A program made the position numbers and the translations under genes. Of a DNA stretch of 64,000 nt, positions 16,119 through 23,978 are shown piece after piece. The notes beneath the pieces were generated by a model. It saw nothing but the letters and a program-made list of their open reading frames with translations, was not told the DNA's origin and did not search any database. The stretch's first letter is position 1; every line of letters begins with the position of its first letter. Location of the stretch: contig NZ_BEWB01000009.1 of the NCBI RefSeq assembly GCF_003112555.1, positions 124,001-188,000 of the forward strand, given 5' to 3'. The DNA is from Streptomyces coelicoflavus. Lineage in GTDB: Bacteria; Actinomycetota; Actinomycetes; Streptomycetales; Streptomycetaceae.

Positions 16119-16544
16119 TCAGTGGCCGGGTGCGGCCCGGCTGATGTCCGCGAGGGCGGAGTGCGGGTCGTCGCTGGCGGCGAGGTCGCCGAGGGTGACC
16201 ACGCCCACGGGGACGCCGCCGTGCTCGACGACCGGGAGCCGGCGCACGGCGTGCCGGCGCATCAGCTCGGCGGCGCGGTCGGTGGTGTCGTCGGGTCCGA
16301 GGGTGACCACGGGCGGGGGTGTGCACACCGCGCCGACCGTGGTGGTGTCCGGGTCCCGTCCGTCGGCGACGCCGCGGAGCACGATGTCGCGGTCGGTGAG
16401 CACGCCGAACAGATCGCAGTCGTAGGTCACCAGGACGTCGCCCACGTCCTCCTCGCGCATCAGCCGGGCCGCTCGCGCCACCGTCGTCATGGGCTCGACG
16501 GCCACCGCGGCCGGTGACATCACGTCTCGGATGCGCCGTGTCAT
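16119..16544 (-). CDS. Tandem CBS-domain protein
   Basis: A 141-residue protein consisting of two CBS domains: about residues 8-64 (DVMSPAAVAVEPMTTV, GVLTDRDIV) and 72-128 (TPPPVVTLGPDDT, VGVVTLGDLA). Stand-alone CBS pairs dimerise and bind adenine nucleotides (AMP, ATP or NAD), acting as energy sensors. In Streptomyces such genes are often in the sigma-B stress group, and a good sigma-B-like promoter lies just upstream. It sits between a PCC-domain gene and the DUF6343/hrdC pair on the same strand. Confidence 0.93.
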   Translation of the reverse strand: MTRRIRDVMSPAAVAVEPMTTVARAARLMREEDVGDVLVTYDCDLFGVLTDRDIVLRGVADGRDPDTTTVGAVCTPPPVVTLGPDDTTDRAAELMRRHAVRRLPVVEHGGVPVGVVTLGDLAASDDPHSALADISRAAPGH

Positions 16545-16588
16545 CTCGCGCCTCCCGGGGTGTCGGTACGGGATTGCCTGCGGGCCGC

Positions 16589-16613
16589 GTAGCCCTCGCC
16601 CGGCCCGGTAAAC
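16589..16613 (-). promoter_or_regulatory. Sigma-B-like promoter of the CBS gene
   Basis: On the minus strand GTTT (16613-16610), 14 bases, then GGGCTAC (16595-16589). This is close to the Streptomyces sigma-B pattern GNTT-N14-16-GGGTAC/T and lies 45 bases before the CBS start codon. Confidence 0.6.
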
Positions 16614-16631
16614 CGCCGCACGCCGGCCGGT

Positions 16632-17066
16632 TCAGCCCAGGTCGATCAGGGCCAGGCCGATGTCGGGGCGGTGGGTCTTGGCCAGCTCGGCCGGGCTGTC
16701 CCGCACGACGACCTCCAGGGTCGGCCAGACCCGGCCGGACAGCAGGTGGCCGCCGCGGGTGGAGCCGTCGGACAGGCCCAGTACGGCGTGCAGGTGCGGG
16801 GTCGGTCCCTCGTCGGCGACGGCGATGTCCCCGATCAGGGACAGCACCTCGCACTGCTCCTGGACCGGGAGGGGCCGGTAGTCCTTGGCCTGCCGGTCGA
16901 ACCAGCCGACGACCGCGTCGGAGAAGGCGCCCACGGCGGTCACCTGGGAAGCCCCCAGCGACCGCTCGCGGGCGAAGGCGGTGAGCTCGGCGACCGCGTC
17001 CTCCCCCTGGTCGAGCACCACCACGTACACCGCGGACGGACCTTCCTGGACCTGCTGCCACTTCAT
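16632..17066 (-). CDS. PCC/DUF296-domain protein
   Basis: A 144-residue single-domain protein of the PPC/DUF296 family (PF03479). Diagnostic parts are VVVLDQGEDAVAELTAFARE near the N-terminus, VTAVGAFSDAVVGWFD in the middle and the HLHAVLG turn, then GGHLLSGRVWPTLEVVV. In plants the domain joins AT-hooks; bacterial stand-alone versions form trimers with unknown ligands. Here there is no AT-hook. The ATG at 17066 is conserved in position (MKWQ). It lies upstream of the CBS gene, same strand, with a separate promoter in the 87-base gap. Confidence 0.9.
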   Translation of the reverse strand: MKWQQVQEGPSAVYVVVLDQGEDAVAELTAFARERSLGASQVTAVGAFSDAVVGWFDRQAKDYRPLPVQEQCEVLSLIGDIAVADEGPTPHLHAVLGLSDGSTRGGHLLSGRVWPTLEVVVRDSPAELAKTHRPDIGLALIDLG

Positions 17067-17235
17067 GGCCCGGCGGGTACCCGGCGGGGGCCGGGGCAAC
17101 CCCGGTCGGCGTCCCGACCGGGCCGCCCGCGCCCGGGGTGAGCCGTGGCACGGCCTCGGCGCGCGTCGAGGAGCCGGCGGCGGTGCCGGGGAACGCGTGA
17201 CGGCGGCGGTTCCGCAGCGCCGCTCGCCCCCGCCG

Positions 17236-19239
17236 TCAGGCGTCGAGTGCCCGGCGGATCGCGGCGAGCCACCCGTCGACCGGTCCGAAGGTGAGCAGTC
17301 CGCTGCCCGCGCCCGCGACTTCGCCGGCCGCGGGCAGCAGTCTGTCGTACGTCCGCCGCAGGGCCGGGCGGTCGCCGAGGCCGAGGGCGGCCGCGGCCTC
17401 GGCGCAGCACAGGGCCTCGTAGAGGAGGTCGGGCGGTGGTTCGGGCAGCGCCCGCAGGGCGCCGCGGGCCTCGGTGTCACGTCCCTCGGCCAGCAGGGCG
17501 AACGGCTCGGCCCAGGGCCGGTACGGACCCCAGTCGGCGCGCGGGTCCACCCGGGCGGGACGGCCGCGGGCCAGGCGCAGGCCGAGCAGGGCGAGGGGCA
17601 GCAGTCCGCGTTCCAGACCCGGCATCCCGGCGCCGTCGAGCCGTGCGGCGGCCGAGCGGTAGGCGGCCTCGGCGCTGTCGGGGGAGCCGCCGGACTCATC
17701 GGCAGAGCCAGCGGGCGCGTCGGCGGAGACGGCCTCGCGCAGCGCCCGGTACCAGGCGGTGAAGACGCCCACGAGGGGGCGTTCGTGCCGTTCGGCGAGG
17801 CGGTCCACGGCCCTCGCGTGCGCGTCGGCGGCGGTGAGGTCGGCGAGGGCCGCGCGGGCCTGGAGCCGGATCAGGTGGCCGAGCACCTCATGGTTGACCA
17901 GGCCGTGCCGGGCCCCGAGGGCGGTGAGTTCGGCGCCGATCGCGTCGCGGCGCGGAGCCAGCCCGGCGCGGGTGCAGGACTGCATGAAGACGCCGTTGAG
18001 GGCGAAGGCGAGCAGCGCCGGGTCGTCCAGGCGGCGGGCGATCTCCTCGGCCTCGGCGGCCGCCCGCGGCCCGCGCGGGGAGCGCACGCCCCGCGACTCC
18101 AGGGCGACGGTGGCCAGCAGGCGGCAGCGCGCCGTGTCGGCGGTGGGGTCCTGCGGCAGGGCGGCGAGGGTGCGTTCGGCCGCCGCGACGATCCGCCGGG
18201 CCAGCTCGGGATCGTCGCCGCGGGTCCAGTTGGCGGGGACGTCGTAGGCGCCGATCACGCGGGCCGTGAGTTCCGCGTCGCCCGTCTCCTCCGCGGCCTG
18301 GACCGCCGTCATCCGGTGCTCCCGGGCGGCCTCGAGGCCACCGCCGCCGGTGACCGCGAGGCCGCGCAGCAGGCCGACGGTGGATTCCAGGCGGGCCCGG
18401 GAACCGGCGGCCACGGTGCGGTCGTACGCCTCGGTCGTGCGGGCCCAGAGCCGGGCCGCCGCGTCCGCCGGTTCGCCGGGCGGGTCCAGGTCCGGGTCCT
18501 GGGCGAGGATGCCCGCCTCCAGGCGGCGCAGCCGGGGTCCGGGGTCGATGCCCAGCCGTCCGGCCAGCAGGGCGTGGGCCCGGCGCAGCACGGCGAGGGC
18601 GTCCGCCTGCCGTCCGGTCCGGTACAGGGCGAGCGCGAGCAGGCGCCAGGACTCCTCGCGCCAGGGGTGCTCGGTGAGGTGCGCGTCGAGATCGGGCACC
18701 GCCTCGGCGGCGCGCCCGAGTTCCACCAGCAGTTCGGCCCGGCGTTCGACGGCGCGCAGCCGCAGTTCGGTGAGCCGGGAGCGTTCGCCGCGGGCCCAGT
18801 CCTCCGTGCCGAACTCGGCGTAGGCGGGCCCCCGCCACTCCCCCAGGGCCGCCCGCAGCCGTTCGGGCGCCTGTGCGGCCGGCAGCCGGTCGGCCTCGGT
18901 GACGGCGGCCTCGAAGCGCCATGCGTCCACGGCGTCCGGCGCGGCGCGCAGGGCGTAGCCGGGGCCCTCGGTGACCAGCAGCCGGGCCGGGGCGCGCGGC
19001 GGACGGTCGGGCTCGAGGGCGCGGCGCAGGTCGCCGACGAAGGTGCGTACGGCTCCCACGGCGCGGGGCGGCGGCGCCTCCCAAAGGTCGTCGACCAGGC
19101 GGGCGACCGGGACGACCCGGCGCCGGGCCAGGATCAGCCGGGCGAGCACGGCCCGGTGCCGGGGGCCCTTGAGGGCGAGCACGTCGGGACCGCGTCCGGC
19201 GGTGACCGCTCCGAGCACACCGAACGTGACCGCTTCCAT
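17236..19239 (-). CDS. AfsR/SARP-family transcriptional activator with BTAD and TPR-like C-terminus
   Basis: 667 residues. The N-terminal OmpR-type winged helix spans about residues 1-95 (FGVLGAVTAGRGPDVLALKG, then VDDLWEAPPPRAVGAVRTFV). The bacterial transcriptional activation domain follows to about 245 (LYRTGRQADALAVLRRAHAL). The rest is an all-helical, TPR-like region without a P-loop NTPase, so it is a mid-size SARP rather than a full AfsR. SARPs bind 11-bp-spaced direct repeats and activate secondary-metabolism genes; such repeats lie in the divergent space to a hydrolase gene. No biosynthetic cluster is next to it, so the target may be only that hydrolase. Confidence 0.92.
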   Translation of the reverse strand: MEAVTFGVLGAVTAGRGPDVLALKGPRHRAVLARLILARRRVVPVARLVDDLWEAPPPRAVGAVRTFVGDLRRALEPDRPPRAPARLLVTEGPGYALRAAPDAVDAWRFEAAVTEADRLPAAQAPERLRAALGEWRGPAYAEFGTEDWARGERSRLTELRLRAVERRAELLVELGRAAEAVPDLDAHLTEHPWREESWRLLALALYRTGRQADALAVLRRAHALLAGRLGIDPGPRLRRLEAGILAQDPDLDPPGEPADAAARLWARTTEAYDRTVAAGSRARLESTVGLLRGLAVTGGGGLEAAREHRMTAVQAAEETGDAELTARVIGAYDVPANWTRGDDPELARRIVAAAERTLAALPQDPTADTARCRLLATVALESRGVRSPRGPRAAAEAEEIARRLDDPALLAFALNGVFMQSCTRAGLAPRRDAIGAELTALGARHGLVNHEVLGHLIRLQARAALADLTAADAHARAVDRLAERHERPLVGVFTAWYRALREAVSADAPAGSADESGGSPDSAEAAYRSAAARLDGAGMPGLERGLLPLALLGLRLARGRPARVDPRADWGPYRPWAEPFALLAEGRDTEARGALRALPEPPPDLLYEALCCAEAAAALGLGDRPALRRTYDRLLPAAGEVAGAGSGLLTFGPVDGWLAAIRRALDA

Positions 19240-19336
19240 GTTCCGTGTCCGTCCGCTCCGCTCCGCCACCGTTCGTGCGCTCACCACGGTACGCGCGCGG
19301 GACGGTGCGCGGCCGGTCGGTGACCGGCCGCCGATC

Positions 19337-19356
19337 GTTGCTGATCGGTTGCTGAT
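19337..19356. promoter_or_regulatory. SARP-type direct repeats (11-bp period)
   Basis: GTTGCTGAT at 19337-19345 and again at 19348-19356, one helical turn apart. They lie between the divergent SARP gene and the hydrolase gene, 84 bases before the hydrolase ATG. A CAGGGT box about 12 bases downstream could be the -10. Confidence 0.65.
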
Positions 19357-19439
19357 TCGCGCGCGGCAGGGTCGGGGACGTCGCCCACGCGCTGTGGGCG
19401 GAGCGCGGAGCACCGAGAGAGAGAAGGGCACGACCAGCC

Positions 19440-20318
19440 ATGGAACCGACCATCCCCGGCTTCACCCACGACCGCGTGACGGTCGCCGACGGCATCGGCC
19501 TGCACGTGGCCACGGGCGGCACCGGCAGCCCCGTCGTGCTGCTGCACGGCTTCCCCCAGACCCACCTGATGTGGCGGCACGTCGCCGCCGACCTGGCGGC
19601 CGACCACACGGTCATCTGCCCCGACCTGCGCGGTTACGGCGCCAGCGACAAGCCCGCCGACCCGGACGGCACCGCGTACGCCAAGCGGACCATGGCCGCC
19701 GACGTGGTGGCCCTGGCGCGGGAGCTGGGGCACGAACGGTTCGCGCTGGCCGGTCACGACCGGGGCGCGCTGGTCGCGGTGCGCGCCGGGCTGGACCATC
19801 CGGACGCGGTGACGCACCTGGCCGCGCTGGACGTGCTGCCGACGCTCGACATGTGGGACGTCCTGCGCGGCACGACGGCAGCGGTGGGCTTCCACCTGTA
19901 CCTGATGGCGCAGCCGCCCGGGCTGCCTGAGCAGTTGATCGGCGCCGCGCCGGACGCGTTCTTCGGTCACTTCCTCGACCTGTGGACCCGGGACCCGGAC
20001 GCCCTGCCCGCCGACGTCCGCGCCGCCTACCTGAAGGCGTCGCGCGAGGCGGTGCCCTCGATCGTGGCCGACTACCGGGCCTCGGCCGGCGTCGACGTGG
20101 ACCACGACCTGGCGGACCGGGAGAACGGCAACCGGCTGCGGATGCCGGTGACCGTGCTCCAGCAGGACTGGGGGGCCGCCCTCGGGTACGACGCCGCCGC
20201 GCTGTGGCGGGCGTGGGCGCCGGACCTGCGGCACGAGACCGTGGGCTACGGACACTTCATGGCGGAGGAGGCGCCGGACGAGGTCGCGGGGGCGCTGCGC
20301 GGACTGCTGGCCCGGTAG
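19440..20318 (+). CDS. Alpha/beta hydrolase of the haloacetate dehalogenase/epoxide hydrolase group
   Basis: 292 residues. The oxyanion motif HGFPQTH is at residue 36, the nucleophile motif GHDRGA has Asp107, and GYGHFMAEEAP carries the catalytic His near residue 274. The Asp nucleophile and surrounding DRGA are as in fluoroacetate dehalogenase. Of that enzyme's halide ligands, the His is kept (GFHLYL) and the Tyr is kept (VADYRAS), but the Trp after the His is Leu here. Defluorination is therefore doubtful, and epoxide or another ester/halide substrate is as likely. It is divergent from the SARP regulator, with SARP-like repeats upstream. Confidence 0.9.
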   Translation: MEPTIPGFTHDRVTVADGIGLHVATGGTGSPVVLLHGFPQTHLMWRHVAADLAADHTVICPDLRGYGASDKPADPDGTAYAKRTMAADVVALARELGHERFALAGHDRGALVAVRAGLDHPDAVTHLAALDVLPTLDMWDVLRGTTAAVGFHLYLMAQPPGLPEQLIGAAPDAFFGHFLDLWTRDPDALPADVRAAYLKASREAVPSIVADYRASAGVDVDHDLADRENGNRLRMPVTVLQQDWGAALGYDAAALWRAWAPDLRHETVGYGHFMAEEAPDEVAGALRGLLAR

Positions 20319-20360
20319 GGACACCAGTCCGCGCAGCGGCCGACGCCGGGGCGGGGGCCG

Positions 20361-20789
20361 TCAGCGGGCTCCCGGCACGTCCTCCGTGACGCCGTTGAGC
20401 GGCGAGGCCGGGTCACTGCCGTAGGGGCGGGTGAAGGCCTCCATGCCGTGCCCGGACGGGTCGGTGAAGTACACGCCCCGGCCGCCGTCGTTGCGGTTGA
20501 TCCGGCGCGGGTGCCGGCCGTGCGGATCGGCCTGGATGGGCGTCCCGCCCTCGACGAGCCGGGCGAGGACGCCGTCGAACTCGTCCTCGGAGACGAGGAA
20601 CGCGTAGTGCTGCACGGGGATGTCGATGTCGACGGTGGCGAAATCGAGGGTGACGCCGTTGGCGGTCGTCACGGGCAGGAACATTCCGGCCGGCTCGCCG
20701 ACCTCGAGACCGAGGATCGTGGCGAGGAAGTGGGCGGACTTCTCCCGGTCGCGGGAGAGAACGATGGTGTGGTTGAACTGGACTGACAC
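20361..20789 (-). CDS. VOC-family (glyoxalase/bleomycin-resistance fold) protein
   Basis: 142 residues forming two babbb modules. The N-terminal metal-ligand position is FNHTIVLSRDREKSAHF, the mid segment is PVQHYAFLVSEDEFDG, and the C-terminal YFTDPSGHGMEAFTRPYG carries the conserved DP-GH-E pattern. Family members are metal-dependent dioxygenases, isomerases, glyoxalases or antibiotic-binding proteins. The metal ligands (His, His, Glu) seem present. Its neighbours are hydrolase and PPOX genes, with no shared operator seen. The substrate is unknown. Confidence 0.9.
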   Translation of the reverse strand: MSVQFNHTIVLSRDREKSAHFLATILGLEVGEPAGMFLPVTTANGVTLDFATVDIDIPVQHYAFLVSEDEFDGVLARLVEGGTPIQADPHGRHPRRINRNDGGRGVYFTDPSGHGMEAFTRPYGSDPASPLNGVTEDVPGAR

Positions 20790-20903
20790 GGGTCAATGCC
20801 TCCACGGGCATCTCCGCGGCGCCTCCATGCCTCACCCGGACGGTGACCGACACGCGATGCCGCGTGATGATCATACGTCCGGGTCCGCCTCCCTGCCCAG
20901 GGT

Positions 20904-21326
20904 TCAGCCGGACTGGTCGCTGTCCTTCATCGCCCCCCAGCCGTGCCAGCGCTCCACCTCGACGAAGGCGCTGACCCGGGGGCGCTTCCGGTCCGGGTAC
21001 GGGTTGCCGGTGTAGTGCCGGGCGAGCCGGTCGATGCCGGAGAGGTCCTCGTCGTCGCGCATCTCGGCGACCCGGCCGATGAGGGTGACGTGTGTGTACC
21101 AGTCGTCGCCCGCGAGGACGGTGAGGGTGACGCGCGGGTCGCGGCGCAGGTGGCCGAGGCGTACCCGGCCCGCGTCGAGGTTGATCAGCACGCGGCCGTC
21201 GTCGTCCCACACGTACCAGGTGGGCGTGGAGACGGGGGCGCCGTCCGAGCGCAGGGTGGCCATGACGCACGGGTTGGGGCGGCGCAGCAGTTCGACGGCC
21301 TCGGACGGCAGCGGCGGCTTGGACAT
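20904..21326 (-). CDS. PPOX-class (F420-dependent type) flavin/deazaflavin enzyme
   Basis: 140 residues with the split-barrel fold of pyridoxamine-phosphate-oxidase-like proteins. The N-terminal PNPCVMATLRSDGAPVSTPT and VWDDDGRVLINL strands and the RLGHLRRDPRVTLTVLAGD motif match the actinobacterial F420-dependent group (PF01243/TIGR03618). These enzymes use F420H2 to reduce biliverdin or quinone-type substrates. The start MSKPPLPSEAVELL is conserved. Upstream on the same strand, 88 bases away, lies a hydroxyacid dehydrogenase-like gene; cotranscription is possible. Confidence 0.88.
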   Translation of the reverse strand: MSKPPLPSEAVELLRRPNPCVMATLRSDGAPVSTPTWYVWDDDGRVLINLDAGRVRLGHLRRDPRVTLTVLAGDDWYTHVTLIGRVAEMRDDEDLSGIDRLARHYTGNPYPDRKRPRVSAFVEVERWHGWGAMKDSDQSG

Positions 21327-21414
21327 GCGGGCTCCTCGGGATTCGGTGTGGTCCGGCACCGGGTCCGGTCGCCGGTCTTGGTGTGGTCTCGTGCACCCGG
21401 TACCCCGGGCGGGC

Positions 21415-22305
21415 TCAGTCGGTCGCCTTCTCCTCGAAACTGGCGAAGTAGGCCGCCGCCATGTCCTCGTCGCCGTGTCCCCGGGCGGCGGCCCGGGCGA
21501 AACGTTCCGCACCGGCCGCGGCGAGGTCCAGCCGGACTCCGTTCGCCTCGCCGGCCTCGACGATCAGGCGGGCGTCCTTCTCGGCGGTGGTGACGGCGAA
21601 CTGGGCGGGCGTGAGCGCGCCGTCGCGGATCAGGCCGGCCTTGGCGCGCAGGTAGCCCATGTCGAGCGGGCCGCCCGCGATGGCGTCGAAGAAGCCGTCC
21701 GGGTCCACACCCAGCGCCTTGGCCAGCGACAGGGTCTCGCCGGCCGCGTTGGTGGCGGCGAGGACCCAGCTGTTGGCCACCAGTTTCAGCCGGGTCGCGC
21801 TGCCCGCCGCCCCGTCCTCGCCGGTCCACACGGTGCGGGAGCCGACGGCGTCGAACACGGGCGTCACCCGCTCCCGCGCCTCGCCGGGCCCCGCCGCCAG
21901 CACCAGCAGCCGACCGGCCTCGGCGGGCTGCCGGGTGCCGAGGACGGGGGCGTCGAAGAAGACGAGGCCGTGCTCGTGGGCGAAGGCGGCCAGGTCGGCG
22001 ACCGCGTCGACGCCCGCGGTGGTGGACTGCGCCCACACGGTGCCGGGAGCGAGGCCGGGCGCGGCCCGCCGCATGACGTCGAGGGCGGCCGGGCCGTCGT
22101 ACAGCATCGTGAGGACGACGTCGGCGCCGCGTACCGCCTCCTCCGGGCCGCCGGCGACGTGCGCGCCGTCGGCGGCCAGCGGCTCGGCCTTGTCCCGGCT
22201 GCGGTTCCAGACCCGGACGGTGTGTCCGGCGCGGGCGAGGTTGCGGGCCATCGCGGCACCCATGATGCCGGTGCCCAGGACGCTCACGGTGAGCTGGTCG
22301 GTCAT
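21415..22305 (-). CDS. 3-hydroxyisobutyrate dehydrogenase-like NAD(P)-dependent oxidoreductase
   Basis: 296 residues. The Rossmann motif GTGIMGAAMARNLARAG is at residues 11-27, followed by WNRSRDK with a basic residue favouring NADP. The beta-hydroxyacid dehydrogenase catalytic Lys is kept at about residue 174 in TRLKLVANSW. The catalytic Lys argues against the imine-reductase branch, which replaces it. Family members oxidise 3-hydroxyisobutyrate, tartronate semialdehyde or glyoxylate-type substrates. There are no valine-catabolism neighbours, so the substrate is open. Confidence 0.9.
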   Translation of the reverse strand: MTDQLTVSVLGTGIMGAAMARNLARAGHTVRVWNRSRDKAEPLAADGAHVAGGPEEAVRGADVVLTMLYDGPAALDVMRRAAPGLAPGTVWAQSTTAGVDAVADLAAFAHEHGLVFFDAPVLGTRQPAEAGRLLVLAAGPGEARERVTPVFDAVGSRTVWTGEDGAAGSATRLKLVANSWVLAATNAAGETLSLAKALGVDPDGFFDAIAGGPLDMGYLRAKAGLIRDGALTPAQFAVTTAEKDARLIVEAGEANGVRLDLAAAGAERFARAAARGHGDEDMAAAYFASFEEKATD

Positions 22306-22391
22306 GACGTCGCCTTCTGCCTCGGACTGGGTTGCCGGGGCCAGCCTGCCACTCGGCGCGGGTCCCCGCGCGTCCGCGCGGCGACGTCCCG

Positions 22392-22397
22392 TACGGT
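22392..22397 (+). promoter_or_regulatory. Possible -10 box of a leaderless MazF-like mRNA
   Basis: TACGGT ends six bases before the GTG start of the MazF-like gene, and no Shine-Dalgarno sequence exists. This spacing is usual for leaderless actinobacterial genes. No clear -35 is seen. Confidence 0.35.
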
Positions 22398-22403
22398 ACG
22401 GCC

Positions 22404-22868
22404 GTGAGCGCCTTCACCGACGACATCGACAGCAACGGCGAGACCGTCCCCGGCCGTTACGGACCCTCCGCCACCACCGAGGCCGACCCGCGGGAGGTGG
22501 GCCGGGTGCGGACCGAGTACTCCCCCGCGCACGACGGCGACCCCGATCCCGGCGAGATCGTGTGGACGTGGGTGCCCTACGAGGAGGCGGACGGCCGGGG
22601 CAAGGACCGGCCGGTGCTCGTCGTGGCGCGTGAGCCGGCCGGGACCGTGCTGGCCGTGCAGCTGTCCAGCAAGCGGCACGACGGAGACCGGGAGTGGGTG
22701 CCGATCGGGAGCGGGCCGTGGGACCGTTCCGGGCGCGACTCCTGGGTCGACGTGGACCGGGTGCTGCGCCTGCACGACGCCGGGATGCGCCGCGAGGCGT
22801 GCGCCCTGGACCGGATGCGCTTCGACCTCGTACGGCAGCGGCTGCGGGAGCGCTACGGCTGGAGCTGA
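22404..22868 (+). CDS. PemK/MazF-like protein
   Basis: 154 residues. The C-terminal 110 residues resemble the MazF/PemK SH3-like barrel: PDPGEIVWTWVPYEEADGR, the basic KDRPVLVVA strand (the catalytic Arg position in MazF), AVQLSSKRHD, and WVDVDRVLRLH. The N-terminal 45 residues are an unrelated acidic extension. MazF proteins cut single-stranded RNA. No antitoxin gene is adjacent on either side, so this may be a domesticated or solitary member. The 3' end overlaps the convergent PARG-like gene by 16 bases. The GTG start is read as leaderless. Confidence 0.8.
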   Translation: MSAFTDDIDSNGETVPGRYGPSATTEADPREVGRVRTEYSPAHDGDPDPGEIVWTWVPYEEADGRGKDRPVLVVAREPAGTVLAVQLSSKRHDGDREWVPIGSGPWDRSGRDSWVDVDRVLRLHDAGMRREACALDRMRFDLVRQRLRERYGWS

Positions 22869-23692
22869 GCGGGGCGGCCCGCGCCCTCCGGGAAGACGCG
22901 CTCGAACGCCTGCCGGACGGTCCCGCCCGGGGTGCGGTCCAGGACGCCGAACGCCACCCGTTCGAAGGTCCCGGCGAACCGTCCGCCGGGCCCGAGCAGC
23001 GCCCGGAACGCGCCCGCCACCTGGGCGGGGTCGTTGCGGAACACCCCGCAGCCCCAGGCGCCCAGCACGAGGCGCCGGTACCCGTGGGCCGCGGCGGTCT
23101 CCAGCACCCGCTCGGCGCGCACCGCGAGCGCGGCGGGAAGCTCCCCGGCGCGTTCCGGGACCGTGCGCAGCACCACGCCGGCGTTGGGTGCGGCGGAGGT
23201 GAGGAATCCGGCCGTGAACGGTTCGTCCAGCAGGCGGCCGCGGTCGTCGCGGAAGACGGGCACGCCGGGCGAGTGGACGACGCGGTCCGTGTAGAACGGG
23301 TCGCGGTGGGCGCGGTGGTGGTCGTAGAACCCGCGCGCCCGCAGCAGGCAGGTGTAGAGGGCGGAGGCCCGGCACAGCGCCTCCTCCTGGGCCTGGGCGC
23401 CATTGAGGTAGCCGCCGCCGGGGTTGCGTGCCGAGGCGAAGTTGAGCACGGCGACCTCGCCGCCCAGGCGGCGGGCGGCCTCCAGGCTGCTCTCGCCGGT
23501 GACCTCGAAGAGCGTCCGCAGCGGGGCGGAGGCGGTCACCTCGACGGGCTCCGGTCCGTACATCCGGGTGCCGTCCCGGGCCGCCTCGACCGCCGCCGCG
23601 ACGGACACCTCGCGGCCGTCGGACGTGCGGTAGACCCCGGCGGCGACGATCTGCTCGGTCCGCTGTGCGATGCCCCGCAGGCGCGCGCTCAC
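22853..23692 (-). CDS. Bacterial-type poly(ADP-ribose) glycohydrolase (TIGR02452 macrodomain)
   Basis: 279 residues of the microbial PARG family (DUF2263 plus macro-like domain). The catalytic signature GGG-X7-QEE appears as GGGYLNGAQAQEE (Gly92-94, Glu103-104). The N-terminal accessory helix region and the loop FYDHHRAHRDPFYTDRVV are as in the family. These enzymes cleave ADP-ribose polymers to ADP-ribose. The start is taken as the GTG at 23692. It is divergent from the ergothioneine operon and convergent with the MazF-like gene. No PARP is visible in the window. A role in NAD metabolism or DNA damage is likely by family only. Confidence 0.9.
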   Translation of the reverse strand: MSARLRGIAQRTEQIVAAGVYRTSDGREVSVAAAVEAARDGTRMYGPEPVEVTASAPLRTLFEVTGESSLEAARRLGGEVAVLNFASARNPGGGYLNGAQAQEEALCRASALYTCLLRARGFYDHHRAHRDPFYTDRVVHSPGVPVFRDDRGRLLDEPFTAGFLTSAAPNAGVVLRTVPERAGELPAALAVRAERVLETAAAHGYRRLVLGAWGCGVFRNDPAQVAGAFRALLGPGGRFAGTFERVAFGVLDRTPGGTVRQAFERVFPEGAGRPAQLQP

Positions 23693-23855
23693 GGCGCCAC
23701 CCCCGTGGACGCCGTGACCGCGTGCCACGCGGTCTACCCCGTCGTGCTCATGCGGGAATCCTGGGCGATGCTGGGCATGCGGTGCAACGGAGTTTCCCGA
23801 CCGGCGAACGACGGGGAAGACCCCCGGAAACGGGCGGATCGCGGAGATTACCGAG

Positions 23856-23948
23856 CGGGAACGTCCCGAATTGCACCCTTGTGCGGAGCGGCACGAGGGT
23901 CTTGGGTGGGACGAGTGTGCCGGCCCGGCCCACCACAGAAGGGCCGGC
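23856..23948. promoter_or_regulatory. Palindrome and hairpin upstream of egtA
   Basis: CGGGAACGTCCCG (23856-23868) is a perfect inverted repeat around ACG. GCCGGCCC (23919-23926) can pair with GGGCCGGC (23941-23948), just before the egtA ribosome site. The first could be an operator in the 286-base divergent space; the second could be an attenuator or mRNA stabiliser. Confidence 0.45.
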
Positions 23949-23978
23949 GGCATGGTGGAATCTCAGGAGGATCCCGAC

